Source: Leptospira kobayashii (GTDB lineage Bacteria; Spirochaetota; Leptospiria; Leptospirales; Leptospiraceae). Taken from it: DNA of 64,000 bases. Below are positions 59,063-64,000 of the stretch, in pieces. The stretch's first letter is position 1; each line of letters begins with the position of its first letter. The stretch spans positions 1,764,001 through 1,828,000 of the forward strand of contig NZ_AP025028.1 in NCBI RefSeq assembly GCF_003114835.2. The letters are read 5' to 3'. The notes beneath the pieces were generated by a model, which saw only the letters and a list, made by a program, of their open reading frames with translations, had not been told where the DNA came from and did not search any database. The position numbers and the translations under genes are program-made.

Positions 59063-60892
59063 ATGTTATTTTATTGGAAATTGCATCGTTCGTTATTGAG
59101 AATTTCCATTCTTTCCATACTTACAGGTTTATTGATTCATTGCTGGGCTAATCCGATTATACGGCCATCTGCTGAATGTTTAGTGGAAATAAATAACTCT
59201 CTTTGTCCGAAAGACAATCCGTATGCTCTCGGAGCACTTCTTTTGTTTTCCGGGCAAGGAAGTTTAGGTGCTGTTACCATTTCCAACTTATCCGAACGTT
59301 CGGTTGTTCACACCGGCTTTTTGGTTGGAAAAGCTGCTTCCGATGTTAAGCTCATTATCATTTCTTTGGATGGAGTTGCCACTTCCATCGTAGGAGTTAA
59401 CTCGGGAACTTGGAAATATCAATTTCCTACCAGTGCAGTGACGGGTTCTTATTGGAAGAAGGGCACAAAACATATTGTTTCCCTTCAGGGAATCAATGGA
59501 TTCGGACAAACCGGACCAATAACAACCATCCAAGTTAAAAAAGGAACCAATCTCGATACAAATGGGGATGGTTATCCCGACCTTTTGGTAACCGCTTCCC
59601 CGGGGAATGCGGTCCAAGGATACGGTTTTGTTTATTTGACAAATCCTGAAACGGGAATTCCTTCGAGCTTACCTGATTCCACAGTAACGGACGGATTGCC
59701 AAGCGGAACTTTCTTCGGGGATTGGGGTGGAGCAGGGGATTTCAATGGAGACGGTTATGCGGATATGATTGTAGGGAGCCAGGCTATCAATGGTGCCGTA
59801 GGAAGAGTTTATATATTCCATAGTTCGGGAGCAAACGGGATTTTAAGTCGAAATTTGAATTCCGGTGGTGTAGCCAGTACTGTGTTAGACGGTGTTACCG
59901 GTGGCGGAAGGTTGGGATCTTTTGTGATGGGAGGGGATATAAATAACGACGGTTATGATGATGCTGTACTTTCTTCCCCCTGGAACGATGAGACTTTTTT
60001 ATTTTATAGCCAAGGGGCATCGGGAATTGCAACGCAAAATACGAATACTGCGAATCGTTCCTATGTACCTGGTGCAAATGATAATTTCGGGAGTCAGTCT
60101 GCGGTAGGAGATATCAATGGAGATGGATATGCCGATCTGGTCGTTTCCGCTACCACTTATAATAGCGGCCAAGGCAGGGCATATATCTATTTATCAAATG
60201 CGGGAGTTTTGCCACCTAGTCCGCAGGAATATTTACTCGGACCTACATCTCCTTCTCCCGGATGTACTTTCACAGGTGGATGTGCTTTTGGTGGAACAAT
60301 CGTTCTTTCTGATTTGAACGGAGACAGTTGTGCTGATTTAATCGCGAGCGGATCCGCTTTTAATACAAACCAAGGGATTGTTTTCATTCATCATTCCGAT
60401 TGCAGTTCTTCCACTCCTTTTTCATCTACGCCAAACACGATTTTGGTTGGACCTTCCAACTCCACTTGCACTCCCAATACCTGTAGTTTCGGAAATATAC
60501 TGTCGGTGGGAGATACGAATGGAGACGGATTTCCGGATTTGTTAGTGGGTACAATTTTCGGATCTTCCGGAAAAGGGAATGTTTATTTGTTTCTAAACAC
60601 AGGTTCCGGTGGGATTGCAAGTGCTGATCTGAGTTCCGGTGGAAGTAGTAATGCGGTGTTAACCGGTATTACTACGTTGACGGGTTTTGCGCAGATGTTG
60701 CGGCTTTTGGATTTCAATGGGGATGGTTTTTCCGACCTACTTGTTTCTTCTCCTACAGCAAACAAAATATATTATTTTAAAAGTAATAAAGATTCCGGCC
60801 CGGGCAATCAGGATTTGAGCTCGGGCGGAACTTCCACATCGATTCTTTCCACTTCTGCTGGCCAGTCCCTCGGCAATTCCATCGCATTTTAA
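59063..60892 (+). CDS. FG-GAP repeat lipoprotein (integrin alpha-like propeller)
   Basis: 609 residues. Lipobox TGLLIHC. After a short N-terminal domain, seven FG-GAP blades with the calcium loop DxNxDGxxD: DTNGDGYPD, DFNGDGYAD, DINNDGYDD, DINGDGYAD, DLNGDSCAD, DTNGDGFPD, DFNGDGFSD. Seven blades make one complete beta-propeller, as in the integrin alpha head. Probably a surface-exposed calcium-binding lipoprotein; ligand unknown. Confidence 0.9.
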   Translation: MLFYWKLHRSLLRISILSILTGLLIHCWANPIIRPSAECLVEINNSLCPKDNPYALGALLLFSGQGSLGAVTISNLSERSVVHTGFLVGKAASDVKLIIISLDGVATSIVGVNSGTWKYQFPTSAVTGSYWKKGTKHIVSLQGINGFGQTGPITTIQVKKGTNLDTNGDGYPDLLVTASPGNAVQGYGFVYLTNPETGIPSSLPDSTVTDGLPSGTFFGDWGGAGDFNGDGYADMIVGSQAINGAVGRVYIFHSSGANGILSRNLNSGGVASTVLDGVTGGGRLGSFVMGGDINNDGYDDAVLSSPWNDETFLFYSQGASGIATQNTNTANRSYVPGANDNFGSQSAVGDINGDGYADLVVSATTYNSGQGRAYIYLSNAGVLPPSPQEYLLGPTSPSPGCTFTGGCAFGGTIVLSDLNGDSCADLIASGSAFNTNQGIVFIHHSDCSSSTPFSSTPNTILVGPSNSTCTPNTCSFGNILSVGDTNGDGFPDLLVGTIFGSSGKGNVYLFLNTGSGGIASADLSSGGSSNAVLTGITTLTGFAQMLRLLDFNGDGFSDLLVSSPTANKIYYFKSNKDSGPGNQDLSSGGTSTSILSTSAGQSLGNSIAF

Positions 60893-60921
60893 ATATTAGG
60901 TGGTTTCGCTTCCTGCATGCA

Positions 60922-61410
60922 TCATTCGTCAAATGCGCCTAAAAAATTCCACTTTCCTTTTTCGTCTTTTTTATATCGTAAAACACCTCTTAGACTAACA
61001 TCATCCCCGATTTTCCGATCATACCAACGTTCCGAGGAAAGGTTTGCCAAAAGGGAAAAATGGAGTAGGCGGGTCGTTGTTTCGGAAGATTTTGAATTCT
61101 GAAAAACCCAACCTACATATTCCCTATGATACCTTCCTTCCTGGGCATGGTGTACGTAATTTCTGACATCTTCTTTTAGTTTCGCTTTCGCGGAAAAAAG
61201 TAGAAAAAGAAATTCAGCAGTTCCACCGGACGTTTTTTGGTAAGCTGTTTCCCGACTGAGTAATTTAAATTCTTCCAGATTGGCAAACCGGGAGATTCCT
61301 TTTTCCAAATCGTTTCTAGCTTCCTTTTCACTAACTTCCGTTCCGCAATTGAAAACTAGAATCGATAGGAAAATAATCATGGATGCCCTTGCAAATGATT
61401 TGAGTTTCAT
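60922..61410 (-). CDS. Hypothetical lipoprotein
   Basis: 162 residues. Lipobox LSILVFNC. The mature part has FLLFSAKAKLKEDVRNYVHHAQEGRYHREYVGWVFQNS and ends KDEKGKWNFLGAFDE, a DUF-like strand pattern I do not recognise. 14 bp after the cytochrome c gene, so part of the same operon. Confidence 0.75.
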   Translation of the reverse strand: MKLKSFARASMIIFLSILVFNCGTEVSEKEARNDLEKGISRFANLEEFKLLSRETAYQKTSGGTAEFLFLLFSAKAKLKEDVRNYVHHAQEGRYHREYVGWVFQNSKSSETTTRLLHFSLLANLSSERWYDRKIGDDVSLRGVLRYKKDEKGKWNFLGAFDE

Positions 61411-61424
61411 AATAATCTCCGCAA

Positions 61425-61859
61425 CTAGTGTTTTCCCGGATTGAGAGGGGAGTTCCTTCTTTCATACACAATGTAAGCTTCCAAAGCGATCATTTTCGGA
61501 TCATCGTATGCAAGCGGTTTGCCTTGCAGAGGATTTTGAATGCACCAATTGATCATCTCTCTCAGTGTGGATACTTTTCCTATTTGTTTTTGAAACTTAG
61601 GATATGTTTCCGGATGAGTGTTTGTTGCATTCGGATGGCACATGGCGCATTGAACCGTATTGCCTCCTAACTCAGGACCGTGAAACAAAGCTTCTCCTCT
61701 GGAAACGGTTTCCATAAAAGCGGTATTCCATTTCGCTTCGTTCGATTTGTCCCAATCATCACCAAACAATAGACCGACAAATGCCAGTGCGGTTACCAAG
61801 TTGGAAATTAGCAACCAGATTCCCTTTCGTTTAAAAATGGATTTCCAAAGTTCTTTCAT
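61425..61859 (-). CDS. Mono-haem cytochrome c
   Basis: 144 residues. Membrane segment (LVTALAFVGLLFG) then a single CAMCH haem site and a C-terminal helix (MIALEAYIVYERR). An axial Met is likely but not certain (several Met present). Acts as periplasmic electron carrier, anchored by the N-terminal helix. In operon with a di-haem peroxidase and metallophosphoesterase. Confidence 0.88.
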   Translation of the reverse strand: MKELWKSIFKRKGIWLLISNLVTALAFVGLLFGDDWDKSNEAKWNTAFMETVSRGEALFHGPELGGNTVQCAMCHPNATNTHPETYPKFQKQIGKVSTLREMINWCIQNPLQGKPLAYDDPKMIALEAYIVYERRNSPLNPGKH

Positions 61860-61904
61860 ATAAAACTCCTAATCAATGTTCGTTGTTCCGTATCTCTTCC
61901 CGCA

Positions 61905-62999
61905 CTAGTAATGGGTTTGAGGGAGAATTCTGGATTCAGGTAATTGGTATTCCGAATCGATCGGATGCCCTGCCTTATCATCGTATTTCACAACACGATC
62001 TTTGTTTTCCCAAAGTTTATAATGCATCTCTTCCCGTCCGTTTTCCATATTCACAAAAGCCCAACCTGTACCGTCTCTTTCATGAAAAGGGTCCTGCCTG
62101 TTCATAAACACGGTCATCTTCGGTATGTAATTTTTATCTCGCTGGTAGCTTTCCGGGTAAGGCCATGGCCACGCGGTGGACATCAGTGCATAGAAGCTTA
62201 TATTCTTGATCTGATTGTACAATACCTGATGTACATGTCCGTGAAAGACTGTAACATTATCGAAGCGGCCTAGCTCCGTTTGTACTTTCTCCGCATCGTC
62301 CGTCCAAAAATTCCAAGGTTGATAAATTTTATAGAGAGGGGAATGGGAAAGAATCACAAGAGGTGTTTTGCTATCTACTTTTTCCAAATCTTTTTTTAAC
62401 CAGGCAATTTGTTCGTCTCCCACCATAAAGGGAGATCCTTGAGGATTGTCCAGTCTTGCCATCTGATTCATTCTTTCTTCAGGGGTTTTCCATTTCCGAA
62501 CCCAAGGCTCGTAAGTAAGAATACTATTCAATACTACGAAGTGAACGCCTTTGTGATCGAAAGAATATTGTAATTTGCTAATCTTATCTTCCCAATACTT
62601 TCCGAGATCCAGATAATAATCATGTTCTCCGATTACGAATTTGATAGGAACGTTCACTTTCGAAAGTAATTCCATTCCATGATCCAGTTCCTCTCTTTTG
62701 CCTAGTTGTGCCAAATCCCCTCCGAAGACCACAAAGTCAGGCTTGGGAAATAAAAGATTTACTGTCTCTATTGCTTTTTTCAGTCCGCTATCAAAGTTTC
62801 TTACGAAGGAAGTTCCTTTAATATGAGTTAAGTGGGGATCGGAGATAAAGGCAAACGTAAAACCTTCGTTTGATGCTCCTTTTTCTCTTCCACCGCCGCC
62901 ACAGGCAATTTCCACAAGACTGATCGGAAGTACGGACGCTGCCAAAAGTCCTCCGGCCCCGCGTAGAAAGTCACTTCTATTCAATTTTCCTTCTTTCAT
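61905..62999 (-). CDS. Exported calcineurin-like metallophosphoesterase
   Basis: 364 residues. Tat-type signal (NRSDFLRGAGGLLAASVLP) with a lipobox-like VEIAC. Metallophosphoesterase motifs: ISDPHLTH, GGDLAQLG, GEHDYY, LSHSPLY, HGHVHQV. It probably hydrolyses a phosphoester in the periplasm; the cAMP phosphodiesterase (CpdA) family is nearest in motif order. 25 bp after the peroxidase gene. Confidence 0.88.
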   Translation of the reverse strand: MKEGKLNRSDFLRGAGGLLAASVLPISLVEIACGGGGREKGASNEGFTFAFISDPHLTHIKGTSFVRNFDSGLKKAIETVNLLFPKPDFVVFGGDLAQLGKREELDHGMELLSKVNVPIKFVIGEHDYYLDLGKYWEDKISKLQYSFDHKGVHFVVLNSILTYEPWVRKWKTPEERMNQMARLDNPQGSPFMVGDEQIAWLKKDLEKVDSKTPLVILSHSPLYKIYQPWNFWTDDAEKVQTELGRFDNVTVFHGHVHQVLYNQIKNISFYALMSTAWPWPYPESYQRDKNYIPKMTVFMNRQDPFHERDGTGWAFVNMENGREEMHYKLWENKDRVVKYDDKAGHPIDSEYQLPESRILPQTHY

Positions 63000-63024
63000 A
63001 GATATCTCCTTGAAAAAATAAGAT

Positions 63025-64000
63025 CTATTTATTGTTTGGTGATGGTAGTCCCGGCAATTTCGGGCTTGTTAATGTTTTTAGAAAAGCAACCAGATCCGAT
63101 TTTTCCCCCGGGCTGAGTCCCAGAGGTCTGATTCCGCTACTTAAGAAAGGATTTTCCTCTCCTCCCTTATCATACAACTCGATGACTTGTTCCAAACTGT
63201 TTAAACTTCCGTCGTGCATATAGGGGGCAGTGAGAGTGATGTTTCGGAGGCCGGGAGTTTTGAAGGCACCTAAATCTTCGGTGTTTCCTGTGACTGCAAA
63301 TCTACCCAATTCGGAGCTTTCCAGGTTTGTTAGAATCTCTTCATCGGTTTTTTTCGATCCTGATTTTTTTGCCTTAGCGGTTTCTTCTAAAATGATTTGC
63401 AAACGAGGTTGGATCTTTTTAAAACCGACTCCCAGATTGTGAAATTTATCATCAAAGAAAACAGCACTTGTATCGCCGATTGTATGACAATCCTGACATC
63501 GTCCTTTTCCGAGATAAACGGCGAGTCCCCGTATCGCGGCTGGAGAAATCGCATTTGTGTCCTTTCCGTAACGGTAACGATCAAATGGTGAATCACCGGA
63601 AATGATCGTTCTTTCGAAAGCTGCGATCGCTTTCGCAACATGATCAATCGTGACCAAGTTTTCATCTACTGAGAAAACTTTCTTAAATTTTGCAAGGTAA
63701 TCCGAATCGGAACGAATTATTTTCAATAAATCTTCGTGACTGGAAAGTCCGTGTTCCACCGGATTTAACAAAGGGTCTTTGGATTGTCCTTCCAAATCAG
63801 GTCTTCTTCCATCCCAAAATTGTGTTTTGAGAAAGACCGCATTTAATACTGTAGGTGCATTCCTTGTGCCTGTTAGTTTTCGAATCCCTTGGGAAACTTT
63901 GAGCCCGTCCGTAAATGCTTTGTCTGGTTTATGGCAAGTAGCACAGGAAACAGTACCGTCGGAACTAAAACGAGTATCATTGTAGAGTTTTGCACCGAGT
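63025..64000 (-). CDS. Di-haem cytochrome c peroxidase/MauG-type protein (5' end outside window)
   Basis: The frame is open on the minus strand to the window end, so the N terminus is missing. The part seen has CATCHKP (first haem, near 63930), FWDGRRPDLEGQ, PVEHGLSS, RGLAVYLGKGRCQDCHTIGDTSAVFFDDKFHNLGVG (second haem CQDCH), and AFKTPGLRNITLTAPYMHDGSLNSLEQVIELYDKGG. This is the CCP/MauG/MbnH family, which reduces H2O2 or oxidises protein residues using c-type haems in the periplasm. First visible gene of the four-gene minus-strand operon. Confidence 0.92.
   Translation of the reverse strand, partial: LGAKLYNDTRFSSDGTVSCATCHKPDKAFTDGLKVSQGIRKLTGTRNAPTVLNAVFLKTQFWDGRRPDLEGQSKDPLLNPVEHGLSSHEDLLKIIRSDSDYLAKFKKVFSVDENLVTIDHVAKAIAAFERTIISGDSPFDRYRYGKDTNAISPAAIRGLAVYLGKGRCQDCHTIGDTSAVFFDDKFHNLGVGFKKIQPRLQIILEETAKAKKSGSKKTDEEILTNLESSELGRFAVTGNTEDLGAFKTPGLRNITLTAPYMHDGSLNSLEQVIELYDKGGEENPFLSSGIRPLGLSPGEKSDLVAFLKTLTSPKLPGLPSPNNK

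Overview
The window is chromosomal DNA of a spirochaete, almost certainly a Leptospira and more likely a saprophytic or environmental lineage than a classical pathogen. The evidence is the gene order rimP-nusA-infB-rbfA ... truB-rpsO-pnp-M16 peptidase-dut-flgG-flgA-flgH-flgI-flgJ, frequent TTG/GTG starts, the many spirochaete-type lipoproteins (lipobox Cys after Phe/Leu-rich signal peptides) and moderate GC with long AT-rich accessory stretches. The genus is inferred from gene content and style; no database search was run.

Region 1-5658 is a conspicuously AT-rich accessory block. It holds the C-terminal part of an SMC-like ATPase (possibly TrlF-like), then a coupled pair on the opposite strand made of an ABC-type ATPase and a DUF4435/TOPRIM protein (the gene pairing of the PARIS anti-phage system), and an IS1595-like transposase. 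It ends a few bases from the 3' end of a tRNA-Arg gene, which looks like the border of a genomic island.

Region 5663-36775 is mostly core. It contains a membrane protein, a HIT protein, a polyphosphate kinase 2 pair that looks like a split class II enzyme, a HigBA-like toxin-antitoxin module with a stop codon inside the toxin frame, NAD(P)HX repair, the translation/transcription operon rimP-nusA-infB-rbfA, and a module (rhodanese, small ORF, outer membrane protein) set between rbfA and truB and flanked by inverted intergenic elements. It then continues with truB-rpsO-pnp-M16-dut and the flagellar rod/P-L ring genes flgG-A-H-I-J. On the opposite strand is a tightly packed cluster: RRM protein, ATP-grasp, two methyltransferases and a YihY membrane protein with an inserted Ycf48/BNR propeller. 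It closes with flgF.

Region 36875-58642 is metabolically flexible accessory DNA rich in regulators and intergenic repeats. It has a TetR/thioesterase pair, a Cys-rich Ycf48-like lipoprotein, two FAD monooxygenases (one TetX-like) facing a TetR with a 30-bp palindromic operator, an NmrA-like oxidoreductase with AraC regulators, an alcohol dehydrogenase/aldo-keto reductase operon, two chemoreceptors, and a Crp/Fnr protein near two PrfA-type boxes. It also has a PAS protein and SoxR facing a reductase/MFS operon through a MerR-type promoter with a 19-bp spacer. A GC-rich hairpin repeat occurs at least three times here, with a more diverged copy at 17.9 kb.

Region 59063-64000 holds an FG-GAP propeller lipoprotein and, on the minus strand, a probable operon of di-haem peroxidase (partial), Tat-exported metallophosphoesterase, mono-haem cytochrome c and a lipoprotein.
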